A DNA stretch of 64,000 bases, taken from Gaiellasilicea sp963794385. GTDB lineage: Bacteria; Actinomycetota; Thermoleophilia; Gaiellales; Gaiellaceae. Position 1 is the stretch's first letter. Every line of letters begins with the position of its first letter. The notes beneath the pieces were generated by a model. The model was given only the letters and a program-made list of their open reading frames with translations. It was not told the DNA's origin and did no database searches. The DNA lies in assembly GCA_963794385.1 (NCBI GenBank), contig CAWCDT010000007.1, positions 124,001 to 188,000 of the forward strand, given 5' to 3'. Both the position numbers and the translations under genes were made by a program. Positions 8,620-17,993 of this stretch are shown piece after piece.

Positions 8620-10164
8620 TCCTGGCTGCGCTCGCGCTCGCCGGCCTCGGGCGCGGCGAGCGGCGCGGAGTCGCCGGGGCACGACGAGGCGGCGATCGAA
8701 TGGCGCAGCTCGGAGTCGCTCGGCGTCTACTGGGACGGGCGGCTCGTCCGGGGCGTCAGGCTCCCCGCCGAGGGGTCGTCGTTTTTCACTTGGGACCCGG
8801 TCCGGAAGCAGTCGCCCAACCGGGAGTGGCGTCGGGCCGGAAGCGACCGGCTGATCCGGTTCGTGCTGGGGGTGCTCGACGGGTACGCGGCCGCGCATCC
8901 CGGTGCGCCGCGCGTTGGGATCGGCGACCTCAGCCGTCCCGGTGGCGGCGACTTCGGCCCTCGCTTCGGCGGGCGCGGCCACGTCTCGCACCAGATCGGC
9001 CTGGACGTCGACATCTACTACCCACGCAGAGACAGGCGCGAGCTCGAGCCCCGCCGGGTCGCCCAGGTCGACGGGGCGCTGGCCCAGGACCTCGTCGACC
9101 GGTTCGTCGACGCCGGCGCTCGTCGCGTCTTCGTCGGGCCGCGGGTCGGCTTGCGCGGTCCCGCACCGGTCGTGCAGGAGCTCCCGTTCCACGACAACCA
9201 CCTCCACGTTCGTCTCCCGCTCGAGCCGGTCCGGCGCTGGGAGAACCCCGTCTCCGGCCACGAGCTCGACCTGCCGCGCTCCTGGAGCGCGCGGGCCGGC
9301 GCGAACGACGGCTCCACGGTCGCTTCGGCGCAGGGTGTTCGCATCCGCCTCCTCGACTACGGGGCGATGCGACACCGGCACGCGCGGCGCGAGGGCCGGT
9401 TGCTGGAGCTCGGGCCGGAGGCGCGCTTCGAGGGGTTCGGGCGGGCGCGGACCGTCGTCTTCCGCTCGGGCGGGCACGTCTTCCAGGCGTTCGTCCGGCT
9501 CGAGCGCGACTCCGAGCGGCTGCGCGAGCAGGCGGTCGGGCTGCTCGAGAGCGTCCGGCTGACGGCGTTCGGCCGCGCCTCGGCGAACCGGCGCTCCTCG
9601 CGACTGCTCGGCCGGTCGCACGAGGGGCGGCCGATCCGCGCATTTCGGATCGGGAATCCGCGCGCACCCGCCCGGATCCTCGTCGTCGGCTGCATCCACG
9701 GCGACGAGTGCGCCGGCATGGCGGTGACGCAGAGGCTGCTCGACCTGACCCGTCCGACCGCCCTCGACCTCTGGGTCGTCCCGAACCTGAATCCCGACGG
9801 GCTCGCCCAGCGTCGCCGGCAGAACGCACGCGGAGTCGACCTGAACCGGGACTTCCTGGGCGCGACTCAGCGGGAGACGAGGATCGCGCAGGAGCTGATC
9901 CGGCGGCTCGAGCCCGACATGACGCTGTGGTTCCATCAGCCGCAAGCGCTCGTGCGTGCCTGGGGGCCGAGCCGGGCGATCGCGCTGCGGTACGCGGAGC
10001 TCGCGGGCGTCCCATACCGGTCGCTCGTGTGGCCGCCGGGAACCGCGTCGCGCTGGCAGAACGGGATCGGCCAGCTCTCCTTCGTCGTCGAGCTCCCAGC
10101 GGGCGACCTGAGCGACGCAGCCGCGCGCCGGTACGCGAACGCGGTGCTCCGGCTCGTTCCGTAG
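8601..10164 (+). CDS. Secreted M74 (MepA-like) and M14 zinc peptidase fusion (reading frame interrupted)
   Basis: A two-domain murein peptidase. The N-terminal part resembles penicillin-insensitive murein endopeptidase, with zinc ligand motifs GHVSHQIGLDVDIYY and FHDNHLHVR. The C-terminal part is an M14 carboxypeptidase with HGDECAG, NLNPDG, ARGVDLNRDF and ELPAG. A signal peptide (MVLRALILAALALAG) is encoded from the GTG at 8601, in a frame that differs by one base from the rest. The shift lies near 8635-8645. Without it, the first start in the main frame is a GTG at 8863, inside the conserved domain. The two metal sites suggest sequential trimming of peptidoglycan peptides. Confidence 0.72.
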
Positions 10165-10173
10165 TCTCGGGCC

Positions 10174-10605
10174 GTGTTCTGGCACGACACCGGCGAGGAA
10201 GCCGAGCTCGAGGAGCTGCTCGAGGACGGGCCCGTGCTCCTTGTCTTCTACCTCTTCGACTGGTCGCCTACCTGATCCCAGGAGCTGCGCCTCCTGCGTG
10301 ACAGGAGGCCGGAGTTCGAGCGGGCCGGCGTGCGCGTTTTCGGCGTCTCGCGCGACTCGCACTGGTCGCACCGCGCCTGGAAGGACGTTCTCGACGTCGA
10401 CCTTCCGCTGCTCTCGGACTGGAACGGCGCGCTGGCGAAGCGGTTCGGCGCCGCCCGCGTCTGGCGGTGGATGGACGGTGTCCCGCGGCGCAGCGCGTTC
10501 CTCGTCGGCGAGGACGGTACGGTGCTCGGATCGTGGCGCTACGAGGATTCGGAGGTGCCGGACTTCGACGCGCCGCTCGCGGCCGCGCAGGCGTTGCGGG
10601 GCTAG
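10174..10605 (+). CDS. Peroxiredoxin (AhpE/AhpC-TSA type), predicted selenoprotein with Sec34
   Basis: Reading from GTG at 10174, the frame runs to TAG at 10605 (143 residues) with a single internal TGA at 10273-10275. The protein aligns with AhpE-like peroxiredoxins: LVFYLFDWSPT-U-SQELRLLRD, then FGVSRDSHWSHRAWKD, LPLLSDWNGALAKRFGA and RRSAFLVGEDGTVLGSW. The TGA falls exactly at the peroxidatic Cys, three residues after the conserved Ser/Thr. No other Cys exists in the protein, so it would be a one-Sec enzyme. A hairpin at 10289-10309 fits a bacterial SECIS. Without recoding only a 33-residue fragment is made. Predicted role: reduction of peroxides in the cytoplasm. Confidence 0.75.
10289..10309 (+). 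promoter_or_regulatory. Predicted bacterial SECIS hairpin of the peroxiredoxin
   Basis: GCCTCCTG (10289-10296) pairs perfectly with CAGGAGGC (10302-10309) around the loop CGTGA. The loop begins 21 nt after the TGA at 10273-10275 and has G in its second position, as expected for bacterial SECIS elements, whose apical loop lies about 16-37 nt after the UGA. It is inside the coding region, which is also the rule in bacteria. Confidence 0.65.
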
Positions 10606-12029
10606 CGGCAGCCCTCTACCTCGGCGCCGGCCTGCTCGCGACCGCGCCGGCCGTCTTCGAGACGGACCGCTTCCTCGGGTACGGCGTCGCACGGGAGGGA
10701 CGCGTCACCCCGGGCGACCACCTGCAGACCGTCTACCACCTCTGGCTTCCCGGGCACCAGCTCGCGCGCGGCGCCGCCCCGTGGCTCGACCCCTACAGCT
10801 TCCAGCCCGAGGTGGAGCCCCGCGTCAACGCGGCCGGCTGGCCATTCGCGATCGTCTTCGGGCCGCTCGAGGCGGTCTTCGGAACCGTCGCCGGCTGGAA
10901 CCTGTTCGTGCTCCTGACCTACGTCGGCGCAGGGGGGTTCACGGCGCTCTGGCTGCGCGCACTCGGCCTGCCGCTCGGCGCTGCGCTCGTCGGGGGGCTC
11001 GCGTTCGCGCTCGCGCCCTACCGCGTTGCGCAGTCGACCGGGCACCTGCTCGGGCCGATCTCGATGCTCCTGCCGCTCGCGCTCTACGCGGTCGAGCGTC
11101 GGACGACGTGGCTCGCAGCCGCGGCGCTCGCCTCGATCCCGCTCTCCGGGCAGGTGCATCTGGCGCTCGGCGCGATTCCGTTCGTGCTCGCGTACGCGCT
11201 CGCACGGGGGCGGGCGCGTGCAGGGCTCGTCGCCGCCGGGACAGGCATGGTGGGAGGCCTCGCGGTCTGGGCGCTGACCCTGCGCGACACCGTCGAGCGC
11301 CCCTTCTCCGAGGTCGAGCGCTACTCGGCGGCGCTCGGCGACTTCCTCTCGCGCGACCCGGGCGACTTCGAGCGCTTCGTCTACCTCGGCTGGCTGCTCC
11401 CGCTCGCCGCCGTCGCCGGCCTCGGAGTCTTGTGTTTCAGAAACACAATCCCCTCTCCCCGCCCCCTCGCCGTGGTGCTCGGACTCGGTGCGGTCATCCC
11501 CTGCCTCCTCGCACTCGGTGCGAACCTGCCGGGCTACGAATGGCTCTGGGAGTGGTCTCCACTGCACGCGACCCGCGTGCCGGAGCGGCTGCTGCCGATC
11601 GCGTGCCTCTGCCTCGCCGCGCTCGCGGCCGTGGCCGTGGGATGGCTTTGTGTTTCTGAAACACAAGGCTTCCTGCGGCCGCACGGCGTGGTCGCGGCAG
11701 CGATCGTGCTCGTCGCCGCCGACCTCTGGGTGCCCCTGTACGACCCCCTGAATGCAGACGAGGACAACGCGGTCTACGCGCAGGTCGAGAGCGCGCCGCC
11801 GGGGAGGTTGCTCGAGCTGCCCGTGCTTCCGCCGGACGCGTACGCCGGGAGCGTCTACCTCTACTACGCGATGCAGGCGCCGCGCGAGCGGCCGCTCGGG
11901 TACGCGACCTCGGCGCCGCCGGCGGCGTTCGTCACCGCGCGCCGGCTGCCCGCTCAAGCGCGCGAGCTCGGCGTCAGCGTCCTGGTCGAGTACCGCGACG
12001 GCGTCCCGCGCCGCCTCACATCCCCATAG
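10533..12029 (+). CDS. Polytopic membrane protein, GT-C/YfhO-like
   Basis: A hydrophobic protein with about 11 membrane segments and a soluble C-terminal part (LLELPVLPPDAYAGSVYLYY). The topology and the DPYSFQPEVEP loop after the first segment resemble large membrane glycosyltransferase-like or YfhO-like proteins. The start is uncertain: GTG at 10533 overlaps the peroxiredoxin end, and no good start lies between 10606 and the first membrane segment. Two AT-rich 19-base palindromes interrupt the coding sequence at 11430 and 11648. The end overlaps fabI by 14 bases. No specific function can be given. Confidence 0.7.
   Translation: MALRGFGGAGLRRAARGRAGVAGLAAALYLGAGLLATAPAVFETDRFLGYGVAREGRVTPGDHLQTVYHLWLPGHQLARGAAPWLDPYSFQPEVEPRVNAAGWPFAIVFGPLEAVFGTVAGWNLFVLLTYVGAGGFTALWLRALGLPLGAALVGGLAFALAPYRVAQSTGHLLGPISMLLPLALYAVERRTTWLAAAALASIPLSGQVHLALGAIPFVLAYALARGRARAGLVAAGTGMVGGLAVWALTLRDTVERPFSEVERYSAALGDFLSRDPGDFERFVYLGWLLPLAAVAGLGVLCFRNTIPSPRPLAVVLGLGAVIPCLLALGANLPGYEWLWEWSPLHATRVPERLLPIACLCLAALAAVAVGWLCVSETQGFLRPHGVVAAAIVLVAADLWVPLYDPLNADEDNAVYAQVESAPPGRLLELPVLPPDAYAGSVYLYYAMQAPRERPLGYATSAPPAAFVTARRLPAQARELGVSVLVEYRDGVPRRLTSP
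11430..11448. repeat. 19-base palindrome, copy 1
   Basis: TTGTGTTTCAGAAACACAA, a perfect inverted repeat with 9-base arms around one central A. It is AT-rich inside a coding sequence that is otherwise very GC-rich, and it encodes the residues LCFRNT. An almost identical copy lies 218 bases downstream. Confidence 0.85.
11648..11666. repeat. 19-base palindrome, copy 2
   Basis: TTGTGTTTCTGAAACACAA, the same palindrome as at 11430 with T at the centre. It is read in a different frame (CVSETQ), so the DNA sequence rather than the peptide is conserved. Confidence 0.85.
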
Positions 12030-12793
12030 CGTGGTAGCCGGCGTCGACGTAGAGCGTCGTCCCGGTCACGTTCCGCGCGTCGTCGGACAGGAGGTAGGCC
12101 GCCGCGGCGCCGACGTCGCCGGAATCGATGTGGCGACGGAGCGGCGCTCGCTCGACGAACATCGACTCCATCTCCGTGAAGCCGGCGATCGAGCGCGCGG
12201 CGAGCGTCCGCACCGGGCCGGCCGAGACGGCGTTGACCCGGATCTCCTTCTCACCCGAGGTCCCAGGCGAGGTACTTCACCGATGCGTCGAGCGTCGCCT
12301 TGGCGACGCCCATCACGTTGTAGTGCGGCACTGCCCGCTCGCCGCCGAGGTAGGTCATCGTCACGATCGAGCCGCCGCCGGCGGCCGCCATCAGCGGCTC
12401 GGCCGCGCGCGCCGTCGCGACGAGCGAGTAGGCGCTGATGTCGACGGCCATCCAGAAGCGGTCGCGAGGGGTGTCGGTGAAGCGGCCCTCGAGGTCCTCC
12501 GCCGCCGCGAACGCCACCGAGTGCACGAGCAGGTCGAGCGCGCCGTCCCAGGCTTCGGCGACCTCGCCGAAGACCCGATCGACGTCCTCGTCCGCGCGCA
12601 CGTCGCACGGCGTCACGAGCTTCGCGTCGACGGTCGCGGCCAGCTCGCGCACGTTGCCCTCGATCCGCTCACCCTGGAACGTAAAGGCGAGCTCGGCACC
12701 CTCGTCGGCGAGCCGCTTCGCGATCGCCCACGCGATCGAGCGCTTGTTCGCGACGCCGAGGACGAGCGCGCGCTTGCCGTCGAACCTGGCCAT
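12016..12793 (-). CDS. fabI: Enoyl-ACP reductase (reading frame interrupted)
   Basis: FabI catalyses the last reduction of each fatty acid elongation cycle. The N-terminal part (12251-12793) contains LGVANKRSIAWAIAKRLA and the catalytic Tyr and Lys in PHYNVMGVAKATLDA. The C-terminal part (from about 12249 down to 12016) continues in the +1 frame with EKEIRVNAVSAGPVRTLAAR and VTGTTLYVDAGYHAMGM. The junction reads GACCTCGGGTGAGAAGGAG, where one extra base creates a TGA. Joined length is about 259 residues, normal for FabI. As fabI is usually essential, a sequence error is likely. Confidence 0.9.
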
Positions 12794-12839
12794 CCGGCGA
12801 GTCTAAGTCAGTCCGGGCTCCGCTACTGTCCCCCTCGTC

Positions 12840-15800
12840 GTGCGCCGCCTTGTCGCAGCCGTCGCGGTCGGCGTGGCGCTCATCGCCGCGGCGAGCGCGT
12901 CTGCGGCCTTCCAGCCGATCGAGCGGCGTCAGGGGGAGCTGGAGCTGCCGCGGGTCCGCGCCGGGACGATCACCGTGCCGGACGAGCATCGGCGGGGACG
13001 AATCGAGGTCATCCTCACGCTGGCTGACCCGCCGCTCGCCGCCTACTCGCGCACGCTCGCCGGCCGCAGCTCGGCGCGGCGGCTGAGCACCACGAGCCAG
13101 GCGGCGCGCGTCTACGTCGCGAAGCTCCAGCGCGCGCAGCGCGCGGCCACGGTGACGCTGAAGCGCGCGATCCCGGAAGCCGCCGTCCGGCGCAACTTCA
13201 CGATCCTCCTGAACGGCATGGCCGTCGAGCTGCCGGCGACGGAGCTCGCACGGGCGGCCAAGCTCGGCTTCGCGCGCAAGCTCTATCCGAGCTACCGCTA
13301 CACCCTCGCGCTCAACCGCAGCCCCGGCCTCGTCGGCGCCGGCGCGTTGATGGCTGCAGGAGGCGGCACCGGCGAGGGGATGAAGATCGCGATCGTCGAC
13401 GATGGCGTCGACCCGGCGAACCGATTCTTCAGGCCGAACGGCTTTCGTTATCCGCGCGGCTTCCCCAAGGGCGGCAGGACGTGGACGACGCCGAAGGTCA
13501 TCGTGGCACGCGCCTTCGTCGGGGCCGGCGCCGACAAGCGCAGCAGGCTCGCGGTCGACCGGCAGGCGTCCTTCCACGGGACGCACGTCGCAGGCATCGC
13601 GGCGGGCAACTCGGGGACGACCGCCCCGAACGGCGACGACCATCCGAGGACGACCGACCTCTCCGGCGTCGCACCACGCGCGCATATCGGCAACTACCGG
13701 GTCTTCAACGTGCCAAGCCCGATCGGTCACGTCGGCAACACACCCGAGATCGTGGCCGCGTTCGAGGCGGCCGTCCGCGACGGGATGGACGTGATCAACT
13801 TCTCCGGCGGCGGTCCGCAGACCGACCCTGCGAGTGACGCGCTCGTCGAGGCGGTCCGGAACGTTGCCGCGGCCGGTGTCGTCCCCGTCATCTCGGCCGG
13901 CAACGACCGCGACGACTACGGTCTCGGCTCGGCGGGCTCGCCCGGCACGGCGCCCGAGGCGATCTCGGTCGCCGCCCTCTCGAACACACACGTCTACGCG
14001 CCCGCGCTCGCCGTCACGGCGCCCGGCGCACCCGAGCAGCTGACCCGCATCCCGTTCGTCCGCACCGCCGGGCGGGCGATCCCCCGCGCATGGTCGAGGG
14101 TGGACCGGCCGCTCGTCGACGTAGGCACGATCATGGGCAGGAACGGCACGCCGGTTCCCCGCAACCTCTGCGGGCCGCCGGGCAACCTCGACGGCGGGCG
14201 CTCGCCGCTGCCCGCGCGCTCGTTGAGGGGAGCGATCGCGCTCGTCTGGCGCGGCACCTGCACGTTCGCGCTGAAGGCGGCGCGCGTGCGCGCGGCCGGC
14301 GCCGTCGGGATCGTGGTCGTCGACAACCGTCCCGGCGAGGCGAACGGGATCCCGGTCTCGCTGGCCGTCCCCGGCGGCATGATCGCCGACCTCGACGGCG
14401 CCGCCCTCCAGGCGTACCTCGCCGAGCGCGAAGGTCGCACGACGGTGCGGATCGGGCGCAGCCCGCAGGAGCTCGCGACCGGCCGCGGCGGCGTCGTCAC
14501 CAGCTTCTCGTCCGGCGGCCTGACCGCCTTCGGCCACCTGCTCAAGCCGGACGTCGGCGCACCCGGCGGCCAGATTCTCTCCGCGACCCTCAGGAGTGCG
14601 GGCGGGCCGTTCGCGGTCTTCGACGGGACGAGCATGTCCGCGCCGCACATCGCCGGCGCGGTCGCGCTGCTGCTGCAGCGCCATCCGGGCTGGACGTCGC
14701 GCCAGGTGAAGTCCGCGCTCGTCTCGACGGCCGCGCCGGCCTGGGCAGACACGGCCCGCACCGTCGAGGCTCCGGTACTGACCGCCGGCTCCGGCAACGC
14801 GGACGTCGTCGCGGCGAACGATCCCAAGCTCTTCACCGACCCGGTCTCGCTCTCGTTCTCGGACCTGAACGTGAACCGACGCGGCGTTTCGAAGTCGCTT
14901 CTGCTGGCCGTCTCCGACGCCGGCGACGGCGCCGGGACCTGGTCGGTCGAGGTGCGCCCGCAGGTGCAGTCGAGCGGCGTGGAGGTCGTCGTCCCGGGCG
15001 CGATCACGGTGGCGCCCGGCGGCGACGTCCAGGTGCCCATCACCGCTCGCGCGGCCGCCGACGCCGCGGCAGGGGAGGCGTACGGGTTCCTCGTCCTCCG
15101 CCGGGGCGAGGTCGTCCGGAAGGTGCCGTACGCGATGCTCGTCACGCGGCCCGGGCTCGAGTCGGTTCCCGTCCTCCCGCTCCGGCAGCTGCAGACCGGC
15201 GACACGCGCCGCGGCATCTCGCGCGCGGCGGCGTACCGCTACCCGGCGGCCGCGTTCGGACCAGCTCCGAGCTACTTCGGCGCCCCGGTGAACGAGGACG
15301 GAGCCGAGAAGCTCTACCGGATCCGGATCGACGAGCCCGCCGTCAACGTGGGCGCCGCGATCATCGCCTCCTCGGCGGGCTCGCTCGTGCATCCGTGGCT
15401 GCTCGGCTCGCAGGACGAGAACGACGTGCAGGGATACGCCGGCACGCCCGTCAACGTCAACAACCTGACGATCGACTACCCGCTCGACATCGGCGCCGCG
15501 GCGGCGATCTTCCCGCGCACGAAGGCGTACTACGTCGCAGTCGACTCGGGCCGCGACGAGTTCACCGGCCGGCGGCTCGGCGGCTCCTATGTGCTCAATG
15601 CCTGGATCGACGACGTGCAGCCGCCCCAGCTCGGCCTGATCACCTCGCGCGTCTCGGCGGGACGACCGACGCTGGCGCTGCGCGTGCTCGACCTCGGCTC
15701 GGGCGTCGACCCGTACTCGCTCACGATCGGCTACGGCCAGGCGCTCGTGGGAGCAGCCGCGTACGACCCGGGAACCGGAGTCGCGCTCTTCCCGCTGCCG

Positions 15801-16223
15801 GGCGAGGCGCCGCGGCTGCGCCTCGGCAGGCGGACGCTGTCCGCATCGGCCGCCGACTTCCAGGAGGCGAAGAACGTCGACTCGGTCGGCGACGAGCTGC
15901 TCCCGAACACGGCGTTTGCCTCGGGTCGGATCCGGGTCGTCAACCGCCCGACCGTGACCTGGCTCGGGCCGGAGCGGAACGAGTGCGCGACCGCGCGCAC
16001 GCCGCTCGTCGCGCTCGCCGGTTCGACGGCGCGGATCCGCTCGGTCCGCTACTACCTGGGCCGGAAGCTGCTGGCGACCGACCGGCGCGGCGCGGAGGGC
16101 CTCTTCACGGCGACGTGGCGCAGAGGGGCGGCAGCGAAGGGAAAGCACACGCTGCGCGCGATCGTCACTGACGTGCGGGGGCGCAAGGCCGAGGCGCAGC
16201 GCGTCGTACGCGTGTGCAAGTAG
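12840..16223 (+). CDS. Secreted subtilisin-like serine peptidase with PA domain
   Basis: A 1127-residue exported S8 peptidase. A signal peptide (LVAAVAVGVALIAAASASA) is followed by an inhibitor-like propeptide. The catalytic Asp is in IAIVDDGVD (about 186), His in FHGTHVAG (about 248) and Ser in FDGTSMSAPHIAG (Ser598). A protease-associated domain lies between His and Ser (about 455-535, with RGTCTFALKAARVRAAGAVG). The C-terminal 450 residues look like fibronectin/beta-sandwich domains of a cell-wall or extracellular enzyme. The start is GTG at 12840. It overlaps the following SDR by 10 bases. Confidence 0.92.
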   Translation: MRRLVAAVAVGVALIAAASASAAFQPIERRQGELELPRVRAGTITVPDEHRRGRIEVILTLADPPLAAYSRTLAGRSSARRLSTTSQAARVYVAKLQRAQRAATVTLKRAIPEAAVRRNFTILLNGMAVELPATELARAAKLGFARKLYPSYRYTLALNRSPGLVGAGALMAAGGGTGEGMKIAIVDDGVDPANRFFRPNGFRYPRGFPKGGRTWTTPKVIVARAFVGAGADKRSRLAVDRQASFHGTHVAGIAAGNSGTTAPNGDDHPRTTDLSGVAPRAHIGNYRVFNVPSPIGHVGNTPEIVAAFEAAVRDGMDVINFSGGGPQTDPASDALVEAVRNVAAAGVVPVISAGNDRDDYGLGSAGSPGTAPEAISVAALSNTHVYAPALAVTAPGAPEQLTRIPFVRTAGRAIPRAWSRVDRPLVDVGTIMGRNGTPVPRNLCGPPGNLDGGRSPLPARSLRGAIALVWRGTCTFALKAARVRAAGAVGIVVVDNRPGEANGIPVSLAVPGGMIADLDGAALQAYLAEREGRTTVRIGRSPQELATGRGGVVTSFSSGGLTAFGHLLKPDVGAPGGQILSATLRSAGGPFAVFDGTSMSAPHIAGAVALLLQRHPGWTSRQVKSALVSTAAPAWADTARTVEAPVLTAGSGNADVVAANDPKLFTDPVSLSFSDLNVNRRGVSKSLLLAVSDAGDGAGTWSVEVRPQVQSSGVEVVVPGAITVAPGGDVQVPITARAAADAAAGEAYGFLVLRRGEVVRKVPYAMLVTRPGLESVPVLPLRQLQTGDTRRGISRAAAYRYPAAAFGPAPSYFGAPVNEDGAEKLYRIRIDEPAVNVGAAIIASSAGSLVHPWLLGSQDENDVQGYAGTPVNVNNLTIDYPLDIGAAAAIFPRTKAYYVAVDSGRDEFTGRRLGGSYVLNAWIDDVQPPQLGLITSRVSAGRPTLALRVLDLGSGVDPYSLTIGYGQALVGAAAYDPGTGVALFPLPGEAPRLRLGRRTLSASAADFQEAKNVDSVGDELLPNTAFASGRIRVVNRPTVTWLGPERNECATARTPLVALAGSTARIRSVRYYLGRKLLATDRRGAEGLFTATWRRGAAAKGKHTLRAIVTDVRGRKAEAQRVVRVCK

Positions 16224-16963
16224 CGGTCGTCACCGGCGCCTCGAGCGGTATCGGGGAGGCGACGGCGCGAGAGCTGACCCGGCGGGGCTGGCATTGCGTG
16301 CTCGTCGCCCGTCGGCAGGAGCGACTCGAGCCGCTCGCGGCCGAGCTCGGCGGCGAGTTCGAGCTCTGCGACGTGTCCGACCGCAACGAGGTGGACCGGA
16401 CCGCCGCTGCGATCCTCGAGCGCCACCCGCGGATCGAACTGCTCGTCAACAATGCGGGCATCGCCGGACGAGCCGACTTCCTCACGCTCGAGCCGGAGCG
16501 GATCGAGACCGTCCTGCGGACGAACTACCTCGGGGGCGTCTGGTGTGTCCGCGCCCTCGAGCCGGGCCTGCAGCCGGGTGCGCACGTCGTCAACGTCGTC
16601 TCGGTCGCCGGTACGGTCTCGTTCGCGCCGGCAGGCCCGTACGCGGCGTCAAAGCACGCTCAGCTCGCGTTCTCTCGCTCGCTCGCCGGCCTGCTCGGGC
16701 CGCGCGGCGTCCGCGTGCACACGATCCTCCCGGGCTTCGTCGAGACGGAGGGCTTCCCGCAGCGGACTGCGCTCCGGAGCCGCTTCTTCCGTCGTGCCGT
16801 GGTCGGCCCGGAGCTCGTCGCGAAGCGGCTCGTCGACGCGGTCGAGTCCGGCAAGCGAGAGCTCTTCGTGCCGCGGTGGTACCGGGTCTTCGCGATCGCG
16901 CAGACGCTCTTCCCCGGCATCGTGGCGCGACTTGTCGCGCGCTCGGGCTATCGACGCCCGTAG
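16214..16963 (+). CDS. Short-chain dehydrogenase/reductase
   Basis: A 249-residue classical SDR. The cofactor motif TGASSGIG is at residues 7-14, followed by NNAG, a Ser in the VNVVSVAG block and the catalytic YAASK (Tyr and Lys). No acidic residue caps the second strand (VLVARR), which suggests NADP(H). Its C-terminus resembles membrane-associated SDRs such as the DltE/SadH group. The start is GTG at 16214, inside the end of the peptidase gene. Substrate unknown. Confidence 0.88.
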   Translation: MQVAVVTGASSGIGEATARELTRRGWHCVLVARRQERLEPLAAELGGEFELCDVSDRNEVDRTAAAILERHPRIELLVNNAGIAGRADFLTLEPERIETVLRTNYLGGVWCVRALEPGLQPGAHVVNVVSVAGTVSFAPAGPYAASKHAQLAFSRSLAGLLGPRGVRVHTILPGFVETEGFPQRTALRSRFFRRAVVGPELVAKRLVDAVESGKRELFVPRWYRVFAIAQTLFPGIVARLVARSGYRRP

Positions 16964-16968
16964 GCCTC

Positions 16969-17989
16969 CTAGCCGTCGACGACCGAACGCTGCGCGCGGT
17001 CGGTGTCGCGGCGGATGCCGGTCGCGATCTCGTAGCCGATCGTGCCCGCGACGCGTGCGTGCGCTTCAGCGAGGACGCCGTCGCCGAGCAGCGTCACCGG
17101 CGTCCCCAACGGGAGCTCGCGGTCGAGCTCGACCGCGAACGCGTCCATCGAGATCGTGCCGACCACGCGTCGCAGCTCGCCGGCGACGCGCACCTCTGTC
17201 CCGCGTCAGGTCGCGCCGGAAGCCGTCTGCGTAGCCGACGGGAACGAGACCGATCCAGGTAGGCCGGTCGGCGACGAAGCGGCGTCCGTATCCCGTCGAC
17301 TCGCCGGCCTGCAGCTGTCGCACCTGCGCGAGGTGCGACCCCCAGCGCAGGGCCGGCTCGAGCCCGTCCTCGGCCGGATCGGTGCCGAAGGGCGAGATGC
17401 CGTAGAGGGCGATTCCGCAGCGCGCCGCGTCGAGACGGGCGGCCGGGACGCGAAGGGCCGCGGCGCTGTTCGCGATGTGACGGGTCAGGTGGGCATGCGG
17501 CTCCGTCGCGGCGAGAAAGCGCTGCAACTGCTCGTCTGTGAAGGCGGCGTCGACGTCGGCGGACGCGAAGTGGCTCATCAGCCCCACGACGTCGCGCCCG
17601 GGCGCCGGCAGCTCCGCGAGGCCCCAGCGGCCCATGCCGGTGTCGAGCTTCAGGTGGACACGCACGCCCTCCGGCACCGGGCCCTCCGAGACGACGAGCT
17701 CGAGCCCCGCCTCACGTGCCGCGGCGACCTCGCCGCTCGCCGCCGGACCCATCACGAGGATCCGCGCGTCGCCGAGCGCCCGCCTCAGCGCAAGGCCTTC
17801 GGGGATGGTCGCGACGCAGAGCGCGGTCGCTCCCGCCTCGAGCGCGGCGCGACCGACGTCTACCGCGCCGTGGCCGTAGCCGTCCGCCTTCACGACGGCC
17901 CACAGCTCGGCCCCGTCGAGCGCGCGGAGGAGCGTCCGAGCGTTGTGGCGAATCGCACCGAGGTCGAGCGTGAGCTCGGAGCGGGCCAT
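16969..17989 (-). CDS. alr: Alanine racemase (reading frame interrupted)
   Basis: Converts L- to D-alanine for peptidoglycan using PLP. The PLP lysine is Lys34 in VVKADGYGHG, with HLKLDTGMGRWG, GIALYG and VPVGYADGFRRDL following. After that the frame shifts: EVRVAGELRRVVGTISMDAF through TIGYEIATGIRRD lies in the +1 frame. The junction near 17199 reads CTGACGCGGGACAGAGG, with one extra base. Joined length is about 340 residues, slightly short but complete. It converges on the SDR with 5 bases between them. Confidence 0.9.
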
Positions 17990-17993
17990 CAGC

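Noticed and set aside
12669..16148. A 1159-codon open frame antisense to the subtilase
   Set aside because: No recognisable domain and composition typical of antisense reading; the subtilase with its catalytic triad is on the other strand.
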